From JBFMFB01 sp040752115 (GTDB taxonomy: Bacteria > Pseudomonadota > Gammaproteobacteria > Burkholderiales > Sulfuricellaceae): DNA of 64,000 bases. The position numbers and the translations under genes are program-made. The notes below the pieces were generated by a model that saw nothing but the letters and a program-made list of their open reading frames with translations, was not told the DNA's origin and did not search any database. Below are positions 50,383 to 63,767 of the stretch, piece by piece; positions within the stretch are counted from its first letter, which is position 1; each line of letters opens with the position of its first letter. The stretch spans positions 1-64,000 of the forward strand of contig JBFMFB010000002.1 in the NCBI GenBank assembly GCA_040752115.1. The letters run 5' to 3'.

Positions 50383-51662
50383 TTCAACGCATGGAACTGC
50401 AGGTACCAGACCCCCAGCGAAGCGAGGAAATTCACTAGAATTGCCGGCATGAACCTGAGGTGGACGCCGAAGGTATAGCTCTTGTCCAGCGACATGGCCA
50501 TGATTCCCGCCGCGGAGCCGACTACCGTCAGGCTGCCGCCGATGCCCACCATCAGCGCGTTGAGTGCCCACTGGTCGAGACCGAGGCTGGGGTTGGACAT
50601 CAGCGCAGCGGCTTCCACCGGCACATTGTCGAGCACGCCCGAAACACCGCCAAGAATTACGTTCACCCAGGTCGGCGAAAGCACTTCGTACAGCCGGGAG
50701 ACGTAGGACAGCCAGCCGGCGTGATTCAGCGCCGCCACGCCGGTAATGATGCCGATGAAGAACATCAGGGTGCTCCATTCGACTTTCTGCAGCTGCACCA
50801 TCAGCGGAATTTGCTCGCCGCGCCGGTTGAGATACCAAGTGTAGAGCGAGATCGTGCCGAGCCCCAGGCCGACGGCATATTCGATGTCCATGTGCAGGAC
50901 GAGATTGAGCAACACCGCGCTCCCGACGGCGAAAATGCTCAGGACGATCAGTCCCCAGCCGCCGTTCTTCAGACCGTCCGAGCCGGATGCCGGACGAATG
51001 AGCTCACCTTCCAGCCTGCCGAGGTACATCCAGTGCAGCACCGCGGCGCTGGCGATCCAGCCGATCACCGCAGAGGGGGCGAGCAGCAGCAGGCCGGCGA
51101 TGGTGATCTTGCCGGCCAGCACCACCATCAGGCTGGTGGCGGTGCCGATGAACCACACCCCGGAATTGGAGGCCAGCACGATGTTGCACAGGGCGACATG
51201 GGAATAGCGCCGGTTGGTGGAAATGGATTTGATAGCCTTGCCGAAAATCATGGCAGTGGTGATGTTGTTGAGGAAGGGAGAGAGCGCCGCCGACAGCGCC
51301 CCCGTCGCCCAGAACATCCCCTTCGGCCCCAGTCCCTTCGCCAGCAGGTAGCGGTTGAGCGCGGCAAACACCCCGCGCTCGCTGAGCAGTTCGACGATCA
51401 TCCACATGAAAGCCATGAATGCGATCAGGGAGAACAGCTCGACCTTGTTCTCCCTTTGCATTTCGAGGAAGCGCTCGAAGCGGCGCGGATCGTCGCCGGA
51501 AAAATAATAGTGCAGCCCGATCACCACCAGCGCGGACATCATCAGCATCGCCGGCTTGAATTTGTCGATCTTCAGCCTGGCTTCGAAAATGATGCCCAGC
51601 ATGCCGATAGTGAAAATCGCCAGAACCGCGAGGCCGGTCAACGAAAACGGCTGGATCGGCAT
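50379..51662 (-). CDS. nhaD: NhaD-type Na+/H+ antiporter
   Basis: A 427-residue integral membrane protein with about 11-12 hydrophobic segments. The ion-transporter signatures of the NhaD group are visible: PFLNNITTAMIFGKA in the first half and LDNVPVEAAALM in the second, the two inverted-repeat re-entrant regions. NhaD exports Na+ or Li+ in exchange for protons. ArsB and SLC13 relatives share the fold but have different motifs. It starts 18 bp after ptsI, in the same direction, so it may be expressed with the PTS genes. Confidence 0.88.
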   Translation of the reverse strand: MPIQPFSLTGLAVLAIFTIGMLGIIFEARLKIDKFKPAMLMMSALVVIGLHYYFSGDDPRRFERFLEMQRENKVELFSLIAFMAFMWMIVELLSERGVFAALNRYLLAKGLGPKGMFWATGALSAALSPFLNNITTAMIFGKAIKSISTNRRYSHVALCNIVLASNSGVWFIGTATSLMVVLAGKITIAGLLLLAPSAVIGWIASAAVLHWMYLGRLEGELIRPASGSDGLKNGGWGLIVLSIFAVGSAVLLNLVLHMDIEYAVGLGLGTISLYTWYLNRRGEQIPLMVQLQKVEWSTLMFFIGIITGVAALNHAGWLSYVSRLYEVLSPTWVNVILGGVSGVLDNVPVEAAALMSNPSLGLDQWALNALMVGIGGSLTVVGSAAGIMAMSLDKSYTFGVHLRFMPAILVNFLASLGVWYLQFHALK

Positions 51663-51680
51663 GGGCTGGCCTCTTCCCTG

Positions 51681-53410
<1,730 letters not shown>

Positions 53411-53414
<4 letters not shown>

Positions 53415-53683
53415 TCGCCCTCCCCGAAGCGATCATTGATCAGTTCCACCAGCGCCCGCATGGCTTCTGCCTCATCCGCTCCCGAAGTTTCGATGTTGAT
53501 GGTGCTGCCCTTGCTCGCCGCCAGCATCATCACGCCCATGATGCTCTTGGCATTGACGCGCTTGCCGTTGCGTTCGAGCCAGATTTCGCTCTGAAACTGC
53601 CCGGCGGCCTGCGCCAGCTTTGCCGAGGCGCGCGCGTGCAGGCCGAGCTTGTTGATGATCTCAACGCCCTGCTGTTGCGACAT
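53411..53683 (-). CDS. ptsH: Phosphocarrier protein HPr
   Basis: A 90-residue HPr with the catalytic His16 in NKLGLHARAS and the regulatory Ser47 in AKSIMGVMMLAA, the site an HPr kinase would phosphorylate. hprK is not in the window. It overlaps ptsI by 4 bp and the upstream EIIA gene by 23 bp. The order EIIA-HPr-EI without a permease is the incomplete PTS typical of betaproteobacteria. Confidence 0.96.
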
Positions 53684-54077
53684 GGCAAGACTCCAAAGTG
53701 ATATTGACTACTCCCTCCCGCCCCCCGGAAAGTGCCTTTTCCAGCACGGTTTGCAACGGCTGGTCGCGGTAGGTGAGCGCCCGCACCAGCATCGGCAGGC
53801 TGACGCCGGCCACGCCTTCCACCCGGCCGGGCTCCAGGATCCGGCAAACGATGTTGCACGGCGTGGCCCCATAGATGTCGGAGAGCACGAGCACCCCCTC
53901 ACCCTGGTCGAGCTGCCTGACCAGCTCCCGCGCTTGCGGCAAGATCGCATTCGGGTCGTCATGGATGGTGACGCCGAGCTGCTGCAGCTGCAGCGGCCGG
54001 CTTCCCATCACGTGGCTGGCGCAATGGATCAGACTTTCGCCCAGCGTGCCGTGGGCGACGATAAGAATTCCGATCAT
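53661..54077 (-). CDS. PTS EIIA component, mannose/sorbose type
   Basis: A 138-residue EIIA-Man-like protein with the phosphorylated His9 in ILIVAHGTLGESL and the family motif LVLSDIYGATPCNIVCRI. In mannose systems EIIA passes phosphate to EIIB. Here no EIIB, EIIC or EIID is present, so it likely acts as a phosphorylation-dependent signal. It starts the three-gene PTS operon. Confidence 0.95.
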   Translation of the reverse strand: MIGILIVAHGTLGESLIHCASHVMGSRPLQLQQLGVTIHDDPNAILPQARELVRQLDQGEGVLVLSDIYGATPCNIVCRILEPGRVEGVAGVSLPMLVRALTYRDQPLQTVLEKALSGGREGVVNITLESCHVATAGR

Positions 54078-54130
54078 GCTTGACAGGCTCTGTTTGAAAA
54101 TATGGTCATTTTACTGGAATTACTGGAAGC

Positions 54131-54207
54131 GTAGGTCGGCTCAAGGCAAAAGGCCGGAGCCGACAAGAAAGATTTCGGATCCGCGCTGCGCGCTTGATCC
54201 GACCTAC
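54131..54207. repeat. REP-like palindromic element
   Basis: GTAGGTCGG (54131-54139) and CCGACCTAC (54199-54207) flank a segment that also contains an inner GGATC/GATCC pair around GCGCTGCGCGC. This form (GTAGGTCGG...GCGCGC...CCGACCTAC) recurs as a dispersed extragenic repeat in many beta- and gammaproteobacteria. It lies between the PTS operon and apbE, a position where such elements often end up. Confidence 0.7.
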
Positions 54208-54270
54208 ATCTGCGCGGATCAAAAAATCCTTGTTTATCTGTGTTCATCCGTGGCTAAAAATTTTCCGGCT

Positions 54271-55368
54271 TTACTGCGTCTCATGCAGTGTCAGCCCTTT
54301 TTCCACGAACTGCAGCCGCTTTTTCATCGCCTCCGTCAGATAAATCTCGCCGCGCTCGTCGATCAGTATTACCTGCCCGATCCCCATTTTCTTCGCGGCT
54401 TCGCGCCAGCCTTCGACACCGGCGATGAAAGCCGGCTTGGAAGCCACGTCGGACAGAGTACCGGCGAGCGGCCCGGGAGGCACGAGCACGGTCACAGCCT
54501 GAACGCCCTGCGAAGGATATCCGGTGCGCGGGTCGATGATATGGCTGTAGCGCGTGCCGTCGAGCAGGAAATAGCGCTGGTAGTCGCCGGAGGTGCCGAT
54601 GGCCTCGCCGTCGGCAAGATCGAGCGTGGCGATCGGGCCAGGCTTGCGCGGGTGCTGGATGCCAACGCGCCACGGGCTGCCGCCGCGGGTGCCGATGGCG
54701 ATGATGTTGCCGCCGATGTTGATCAGCGCGCCTTTCACATGCTGCGCGCGCAGGTACGCTGCAGCCACATCCAGCGCGTAACCCTTGGCATAGCCGCCGA
54801 GATCGAGTCTGACGGCCGGGTTCTTGCTGTAAATCTCGCCGCCCACGATCACGATGTCGCTCATGCGCGGGTTGGTCTTGACCAGGTTGGCGATTTCCTG
54901 CGGATCCGGCCGTACCGGCTTGAATTCGTCGCTCTGGAAACCCCACAGCTTGATCAGGTTGCCGATGGCGGGATTGAACAGCCCGCCCGACATTTCGGAG
55001 AAGCGCGCGGCGTTCGCGATGACGCCGGCCATTTCGGGATCTATTCCGACTTTGGCCGGTCCCTCGGCAAAAGCGGCGTTCAGGCGTTCGAGCGGCCCCG
55101 GTTTCCATGCATGGTAGGTTTGGTGCAGCCGGTCGAACTCCCGCAGCACCTGGCCCGACAGTTCACGGGCGCGCGCCTCCTCCTCGCCGTAAATGGTGAC
55201 TTCGACCATGGTGCCGAAGACGAAGCTTTGCTGCTGGTGGATCGGCTCCTTGGCGCAGCCGGACAGGCTGAACAGCAGAGTGGCCAGGATTGGCAGACAC
55301 GTGAGGCGCAAGGCGTGAGGCGTGAGGCGGGAAAACCTGCCACCAATGCTCGACACCTTACCCCTCAC
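54271..55368 (-). CDS. apbE: FAD:protein FMN transferase (ApbE lipoprotein)
   Basis: ApbE attaches FMN covalently to threonine residues of proteins such as NqrB, NqrC and RnfG. The protein has an unusually long N-terminus: residues 1-25 precede a lipoprotein signal with lipobox LSGC (Cys38). Core motifs are FGTMVEVTIY, RLDLGGYAKGYALD, ALINIGGNIIAIG and HIIDPRTGYP. The first 25 codons (RLTPHALRLT region) arise from a repeat of GTGAGGCG and its complement. The natural start may be later. It overlaps gshB by 4 bp. Confidence 0.92.
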   Translation of the reverse strand: MRGKVSSIGGRFSRLTPHALRLTCLPILATLLFSLSGCAKEPIHQQQSFVFGTMVEVTIYGEEEARARELSGQVLREFDRLHQTYHAWKPGPLERLNAAFAEGPAKVGIDPEMAGVIANAARFSEMSGGLFNPAIGNLIKLWGFQSDEFKPVRPDPQEIANLVKTNPRMSDIVIVGGEIYSKNPAVRLDLGGYAKGYALDVAAAYLRAQHVKGALINIGGNIIAIGTRGGSPWRVGIQHPRKPGPIATLDLADGEAIGTSGDYQRYFLLDGTRYSHIIDPRTGYPSQGVQAVTVLVPPGPLAGTLSDVASKPAFIAGVEGWREAAKKMGIGQVILIDERGEIYLTEAMKKRLQFVEKGLTLHETQ

Positions 55369-55385
55369 GCCTCACTCCTCACGCG
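55301..55385. repeat. GTGAGGCG repeat cluster at the gshB-apbE junction
   Basis: GTGAGGCG occurs at 55301 and 55322, with the near copy GGCGTGAGG in between. The complement CCTCACGCCTCAC appears at 55363-55375 and CCTCACGCG at 55379. Together they form an imperfect inverted repeat. It is translated as the odd LTPHALRLT stretch of ApbE. Similar LTPHA-type peptides are seen in other proteobacteria from such dispersed repeats. Confidence 0.6.
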
Positions 55386-56315
55386 CTCCTCCAGCGCCTC
55401 GACAAACATCCCCGCCACATCGAACCCGGTCTGGGCCGCGATTTCCTGCATTCCCGTCGGGCTGGTGACGTTGATTTCGGTGAGCCAGTCGCCGATCACG
55501 TCGAGCCCTACCAGGAACAGGCCCCTTTCGCGCAGCTTCGGGCCGAGGTTCTCGGCGATTTCGCGGTCGCGGGGCGACAGCGGCCGGGCCTCGCCCCTGC
55601 CCCCGGCGGCGAGATTGGCGCGCGTCTCGCCCGGCTGAGGGATGCGCGCCAACGCGTAAGGCACCGGCTCGCCGTCGATCAACAGGATGCGTTTGTCGCC
55701 CAGGGCAATTTCCGGGATGTAGCGCTGGGCCATGATGGTGCGGCTGCCGAGCCGGGTCATGGTTTCCAGGATGACGTTGAGATTCGGGTCGTGGCGGGTC
55801 ACGCGGAATACCGAAGCGCCGCCCATGGCGTCGAGCGGCTTGACCATGATGGCGCCATGCTTTTCGATAAATTCGCGGATCAGGCTCATCTGCCTAGTGA
55901 CCAGCGTCGGCGGTGAAAACTCGGGGAATTTTGCGGTGGAAAGCTTCTCGTTGAAATCGCGAATTGCCAGCGGTCGGTTGAAGATGTGCGCCCCTTGCGC
56001 CTCGGCCAGTTCCAGCAGATAGGTGCTATAGACATACTCCATGTCGAATGGCGGGTCCTTGCGCATCAGCACCACGTCGAAGCGCGTCAGCGGGCCGGCC
56101 TGCGGCTCCTCCAGCGCGTACCAGCGCAGCTCGTCATCCACCAGGTCGAGCTTGCGGGTGGAGGCGATCACTTTTCCCTCGGCCAGCACCACGTCCTGCT
56201 GCTCCATGACATAGATCTGGTGCCCGCGCGCAGCGGCCGCGCGCATAACGGCGTAGGTCGAATCCTTGTAGGTTTTGAGGGTTTCGAGCGGGTCGAGAAT
56301 GACGGCGATCTTCAT
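55365..56315 (-). CDS. gshB: Glutathione synthetase
   Basis: GshB joins gamma-glutamylcysteine and glycine with ATP. The 316-residue ATP-grasp enzyme shows MRKDPPFDMEYVYSTYLLE, FNRPLAIRDFNEKL, VKPLDAMGGASVFRV and the C-terminal TEINVTSPTGMQEI, all diagnostic. Its start overlaps the gshA stop by 4 bp, so both steps of glutathione synthesis come from one transcript. Confidence 0.97.
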   Translation of the reverse strand: MKIAVILDPLETLKTYKDSTYAVMRAAAARGHQIYVMEQQDVVLAEGKVIASTRKLDLVDDELRWYALEEPQAGPLTRFDVVLMRKDPPFDMEYVYSTYLLELAEAQGAHIFNRPLAIRDFNEKLSTAKFPEFSPPTLVTRQMSLIREFIEKHGAIMVKPLDAMGGASVFRVTRHDPNLNVILETMTRLGSRTIMAQRYIPEIALGDKRILLIDGEPVPYALARIPQPGETRANLAAGGRGEARPLSPRDREIAENLGPKLRERGLFLVGLDVIGDWLTEINVTSPTGMQEIAAQTGFDVAGMFVEALEERVRSEA

Positions 56316-57601
56316 GGCGCGGTGTTTTCCAGTTCCGTCGCCGCCGCCAGCAGGGCCAGGCGCGCCACCACGCCATAGGCATAGAAGCGGTTGGGCGCGG
56401 CGTCCGGGTTGCCGCAGCAGTCCGGCAGTGAGCAGCAGGTCGTGAACGCCAGCGGCTCGAATTTCATGCCGGGCGCGTTCAGGTTTTCATCCTGGCCGCG
56501 CGCCGTGTGCACGCGGTAAAAACCGCCTACCACATAGTGGTCGATCATGTACACCACCGGCTCCGCTACCGCGTCGTTGATGCTTTCGAAGGTGTACACG
56601 CCTTCCTGGATGATGACCTCGGTGACGTGCCTGCCCTCCTTGATCACCGCCATCTTGTTGCGCTGTTTGCGGTTGAGGTTGCGGACTTCGGATGCGTCCT
56701 TCACCGTCATGATGCCCATGCCGTAGGTGCCGGCGTCGGCCTTCACGATCACGAACGGCGCCTGCTCCACGCCGTAGGCGCGGTATTTCTCGCGGATGTC
56801 GGCCAGCATCGCGTCCACCCGCGCCGCCAGGCATTCCTCGCCCCGCCGCTCCTGGAAATTGATCTCGCCGCAGGCGGCGAAAAACGGATTGATCAGCCAG
56901 GGATCGATGTCGATCAGTTCGGCAAAACTCTCGGCCACCCGGTTGTAGGCGGCAAAGTGGCCGGACTTGCGCCGCGTCGTCCACCCCGCATGCAGCGGCG
57001 GGATCACCGGCTGCTCCAGGTTTTTGAGGATCTCGGGAATGCCGCCGGAGAGGTCGTTGTTGAGCAGGATCGCGCAGGGATCGAAGCCTTCGAGCGCGAG
57101 CCGCCGGCCCGCGCGTTTCAGCGGTTCCAGGATCAGCGTCGAGCCGTCCGGCAGGCCGACCGGCGTGGGCGCCGTAACCTCGGGCAGCAGGCTGCCGAGC
57201 CGCACTTCCAGCCCGGCTTGGCGCAGGATGGCGGCAAGCGCCGCCACGTTCTGCAGGTAGAAAACGTTGCGGGTGTGGCTTTCCGGGATCAGCAGAAAAC
57301 GGCTTGCCTGCGGGCAGACCCGCTCGATCGCCGCCTGCGCCGCCTGCACGCATAGCGGCAGGAAATCCGGATTGAGATTGTTGAAGCCGCCGGGAAACAG
57401 GTTGGTGTCCACCGGCGCCAGCTTGAAACCGGCGTTGCGCAGGTCCACCGAGGCATAGAACGGCGCCGAATGCGCTGCCCATTGCGCGCGCAGCCAGTGC
57501 TCGATCTTGGGCTGGGCATCCAGGATATGCTGTTCCAGGGAGTGCAGCGGGCCGGTGAGGGCGGTGGTCAAACGGGGAACCATCAGGGCGTCTTGAATCA
57601 T
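56312..57601 (-). CDS. gshA: Glutamate-cysteine ligase (Acidithiobacillus/betaproteobacterial type)
   Basis: The enzyme makes gamma-glutamylcysteine. It belongs to the TIGR02049 group found in Acidithiobacillus and many betaproteobacteria, unrelated in length and motifs to E. coli GshA. From the ATG at 57601 it has 429 residues. Recognisable segments are PVDTNLFPGGFNNLNPDF, IPESHTRNVFYLQN, VKADAGTYGMGIMTV and the Cys-rich CCSLPDCC near the end. A second ATG (57583) is possible. Longer openings have no matching N-terminus. It is divergent from the ABC-F gene. Confidence 0.94.
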   Translation of the reverse strand: MIQDALMVPRLTTALTGPLHSLEQHILDAQPKIEHWLRAQWAAHSAPFYASVDLRNAGFKLAPVDTNLFPGGFNNLNPDFLPLCVQAAQAAIERVCPQASRFLLIPESHTRNVFYLQNVAALAAILRQAGLEVRLGSLLPEVTAPTPVGLPDGSTLILEPLKRAGRRLALEGFDPCAILLNNDLSGGIPEILKNLEQPVIPPLHAGWTTRRKSGHFAAYNRVAESFAELIDIDPWLINPFFAACGEINFQERRGEECLAARVDAMLADIREKYRAYGVEQAPFVIVKADAGTYGMGIMTVKDASEVRNLNRKQRNKMAVIKEGRHVTEVIIQEGVYTFESINDAVAEPVVYMIDHYVVGGFYRVHTARGQDENLNAPGMKFEPLAFTTCCSLPDCCGNPDAAPNRFYAYGVVARLALLAAATELENTAP

Positions 57602-57725
57602 TGGGAAGTGCAGATTGTAGCGGAAGCGGCGGGGTTTGTCAGGGCCGTGCCGAAAGCGCTGCGCCCTTGTCCGCAACACGGTATAATTGCAGGTTTTTCA
57701 TGAAGTTTTTCAGGGTCGTATCAAA

Positions 57726-59330
<1,605 letters not shown>

Positions 59331-59347
59331 GCACGGTGTTGTCGGCG

Positions 59348-61216
<1,869 letters not shown>

Positions 61217-61251
61217 GGCGGTACTCCTTGGCGCAAGGAACATTGCGCCGG

Positions 61252-61343
61252 CAATGCTTCCCTGCGGCGGCATTATCCGTATCAGGTTCAAAGGGTTTTT
61301 CTCACCCGGCGGCTGAATCGCGCCAGGACCCCTAGCAAGGGTG
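61252..61343 (-). promoter_or_regulatory. TPP riboswitch (THI element) upstream of thiC
   Basis: On the minus strand the leader reads GGGTGAGAA, then the THI-box core CCTTTGAACCTGATACGGAT, followed by AATGCCGCCGCAGGGAAGC. This is the highly conserved thiamine pyrophosphate aptamer. It ends about 35 bp before the thiC start, so TPP binding most likely hides the ribosome-binding site (AAGGAG at about 61226). Confidence 0.95.
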
Positions 61344-61412
61344 TGAAACTACTGGAATTGTGGAATAATTGCAAGTTTCCGTTCGACCTCAAACTATACT
61401 CCGGAGTGCGTC

Positions 61413-62066
61413 ATGAACATCGAACAAGCGCGTTTCAACATGGTGGAACAGCAGATCCGGCCGTGGAACGTCCTGGATCAGGAAGTGCTGGATTTGCTGT
61501 TTGAAGTCCGGCGCGAGGATTATGTTCCCGCGGCTTACCGCGGCTTGGCATTCGTGGACATGGAAATCCCCCTCGGGCAGGGCGAGGTCATGCTTTCCCC
61601 CAAGCTGGAAGCGCGCATCCTGCAGGAAGTCGCGATCAAACCCGGCGACACCGTGCTCGAAGTCGGCACCGGCAGCGGCTATCAGACCGCCTTGCTGGCG
61701 CGGGAGGCGCGGCATGTCTTCAGCGTCGAAATCATTCCCGAATTCAGCGCGCAGGCGGCGGCAAAGCTCAAAGCGCACGGTGTGGAAAATATCACCCTGG
61801 AAGTGGGCGATGCCGCGCGCGGATGGGAGCGGATCGAACCCTACGACGTGATCGTGCTCACCGGATCCGTGCCGGTTCTGCCGGATGCCTTCGCCCAGAG
61901 CCTGAGAGTGGGCGGCAGGCTGTTCGCCGTTGTCGGCGAAGGCCCGGCCATGACCGCCAGACTCGTCACCCGCATTGCCGAGGATATTTTCTGCAGCGAC
62001 AACCTGTTCGAAACTTGCATTCCTCCTCTACGAAATGCGCTGCAGCCGCAGCATTTCGTGTTCTGA
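61413..62066 (+). CDS. Protein-L-isoaspartate O-methyltransferase-like protein
   Basis: A 217-residue SAM-dependent methyltransferase of the PCMT family, with MVEQQIRPWNVLDQEVLDLL and the SAM motif VLEVGTGSGYQTALLA, SVEIIPE and the FAVVGEGPAM strand. In this betaproteobacterial subgroup, common just before tolC, the true substrate has not been shown, so repair of isoaspartate should not be assumed. It starts with a good ATG at 61413. It is followed by a rhodanese gene. Confidence 0.88.
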   Translation: MNIEQARFNMVEQQIRPWNVLDQEVLDLLFEVRREDYVPAAYRGLAFVDMEIPLGQGEVMLSPKLEARILQEVAIKPGDTVLEVGTGSGYQTALLAREARHVFSVEIIPEFSAQAAAKLKAHGVENITLEVGDAARGWERIEPYDVIVLTGSVPVLPDAFAQSLRVGGRLFAVVGEGPAMTARLVTRIAEDIFCSDNLFETCIPPLRNALQPQHFVF

Positions 62067-62081
62067 TCCGGCGGGGCGAAG

Positions 62082-62405
62082 ATGGAGGAAATCGAACCGC
62101 TGGAACTCCAGCAGTGGCTGCGGGATGAATCCCGCCGCAAGCCGCTGCTGCTGGACGTGCGCGAACCGCAGGAATACGAATACTGCCATATCGAGGGGTC
62201 GCTCCTGATGCCGGTGAGTGAAGTCCCGGCGCGCATCGGGGAGCTGGACCCGGAAGCGGACATCGTCGTCATCTGCCACCACGGCCACCGCAGTCACCGC
62301 GTGGGCACCTATCTGGAACATTCCGGCTTTTCCCGCATCTACAACCTGCAGGGCGGCGTGGATGCCTGGGGGCACGATGTCGACCCCGCCATGCCGAAAT
62401 ATTGA
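62082..62405 (+). CDS. Single-domain rhodanese
   Basis: A 107-residue rhodanese with LLDVREPQEYEYCHIEGSLL and the active-site loop CHHGHRS that begins with the catalytic Cys. It ends in GGVDAWGHDVDP. Such proteins carry sulfane sulfur to acceptors. The physiological partner is not known. Its stop overlaps the tolC reading frame but lies upstream of the chosen tolC start. It lies between the PCMT-like gene and tolC, as in many betaproteobacteria. Confidence 0.92.
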   Translation: MEEIEPLELQQWLRDESRRKPLLLDVREPQEYEYCHIEGSLLMPVSEVPARIGELDPEADIVVICHHGHRSHRVGTYLEHSGFSRIYNLQGGVDAWGHDVDPAMPKY

Positions 62406-62425
62406 GAAAAAGGAACCGGAACGAC

Positions 62426-63745
62426 ATGAAACCCTATTTGTTCCTGCTCGGACTCGCTTTCAGCCCGGCGCTGCATGCCGCAAACCTGCTCGACATCTAC
62501 CGCGAGGCGCAGCAGCAGGATGCGGCCTTCGCCTCCGCCAGGGCCGCCTGGCAGGCCGGCCTGGAAAAACTGCCGCAGGGCCGGGCGCTGCTGCTGCCCA
62601 CCGTCACATCCAGCGCGAACACCACCTGGAACGAGCAAGACATCCACTACCGTGGCGCAACCAGCTTTCCCGGCGGCCGCCGCAACTACAATTCCAACGG
62701 CATCACGCTGTCGCTCAGCCAGCCGATCTACCGCAAGCAGAATTTCGCCCAGTACCAACAGGGCAAGAGCCAGGCCGAGCAGGCCGAAGTGCAGTTCGCC
62801 GGCGCCAGGCAGGACCTGATCCTGCGCGTGGCCCAGGCGTATTTCGACGTATTGCTGGCGCAGGACAACGTTGCCCTGGCGGGCGCGCAGAAGGCCGCGA
62901 TTTCGGAACAACTGGCGCAGGCGAAGCGCAACTTCGAAGTGGGCACGGCCACTATCACCGATACCCACGAAGCCCAGGCCCGCTACGATCTCACCGTTTC
63001 CCAGGAAATCGCCGCCCTGAACGACCTGGAGATCAAGAAACGCGCGCTGCAGAAAATCATCGGCAAGATCCCGGAGCAGCTTGCCGGACTGCGCGAAAAA
63101 CTGCCCCTGAAGCAGCCCGAGCCCGGCGACATGAACAAATGGGTCGAAGCGGCCGAGCAGCAGAACCTGCAGGTGCTGATCCAGCGCGCGGCGGCGGAAA
63201 TCGCCAACCAGGAAGTGGAGCGCAACCGCGCCGGGCATTATCCCACGCTCGACGCCGTCGCCACCTACAGCGACACTTCCGCCTCTGCCAGCACCTTCGG
63301 CGCCGGCAGCGACACCCGCGCCTCGGCCATCGGCCTGCAGCTGAATCTGCCGATTTACCAGGGCGGGGCGGTCAACTCCAGGGTGCGCGAGGCGGTGGCC
63401 AACCAGGAGAAGGCGCGCCAGGATCTGGAGCAATCCCTGCGCCAGACCGCGCTCGACACGAGGCAGGCATTCCTGGGCGTGACCAGCGGCATGGCGCAGG
63501 TGCAGGCGCTGGAGCAGGCGCTGGTGTCGAGCCAGAGCTCGCTCGATTCGACCAAGCTCGGCCTCGAGGTCGGCGTGCGCACCAACGTGGACGTGCTCAA
63601 CGCCCAGCAGCAGTTATACAGCACCAAGCGCGACCTTTCCCAGGCGCGCTACAACTATCTCATCAGCCAGCTCAAGCTCAAGGCTGCGGTCGGAACACTG
63701 GCCGAAGAAGACTTGCAGCAGGTCAACCAGTGGCTGGGACAGTAG
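62426..63745 (+). CDS. tolC: TolC family outer membrane efflux protein
   Basis: An outer-membrane channel for efflux pumps and type I secretion. From the ATG at 62426 (AGGAACC upstream) the protein has 439 residues, with signal peptide MKPYLFLLGLAFSPALHA. The mature chain has the internal duplication of long helices: DLILRVAQAYFDVLLAQDN in the first half and QTALDTRQAFLGVTSGMAQV in the second, each followed by a VGT/VGV segment (FEVGTATITD, LEVGVRTNVDVLNAQQQL). No partner pump gene is in the window. Confidence 0.95.
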   Translation: MKPYLFLLGLAFSPALHAANLLDIYREAQQQDAAFASARAAWQAGLEKLPQGRALLLPTVTSSANTTWNEQDIHYRGATSFPGGRRNYNSNGITLSLSQPIYRKQNFAQYQQGKSQAEQAEVQFAGARQDLILRVAQAYFDVLLAQDNVALAGAQKAAISEQLAQAKRNFEVGTATITDTHEAQARYDLTVSQEIAALNDLEIKKRALQKIIGKIPEQLAGLREKLPLKQPEPGDMNKWVEAAEQQNLQVLIQRAAAEIANQEVERNRAGHYPTLDAVATYSDTSASASTFGAGSDTRASAIGLQLNLPIYQGGAVNSRVREAVANQEKARQDLEQSLRQTALDTRQAFLGVTSGMAQVQALEQALVSSQSSLDSTKLGLEVGVRTNVDVLNAQQQLYSTKRDLSQARYNYLISQLKLKAAVGTLAEEDLQQVNQWLGQ

Positions 63746-63767
63746 GAGAGCGGCGAGCTCTCCTACT
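63741..63767. terminator. Hairpin across the tolC and waaA stop codons
   Basis: Perfect 11-bp arms AGTAGGAGAGC (63741-63751) and GCTCTCCTACT (63757-63767) with a 5-base loop contain the tolC stop (63743-63745) and the waaA stop (63763-63765). The stem can serve both transcripts. It is not followed by a T-run, so it is a candidate, not a canonical, terminator. Confidence 0.5.
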
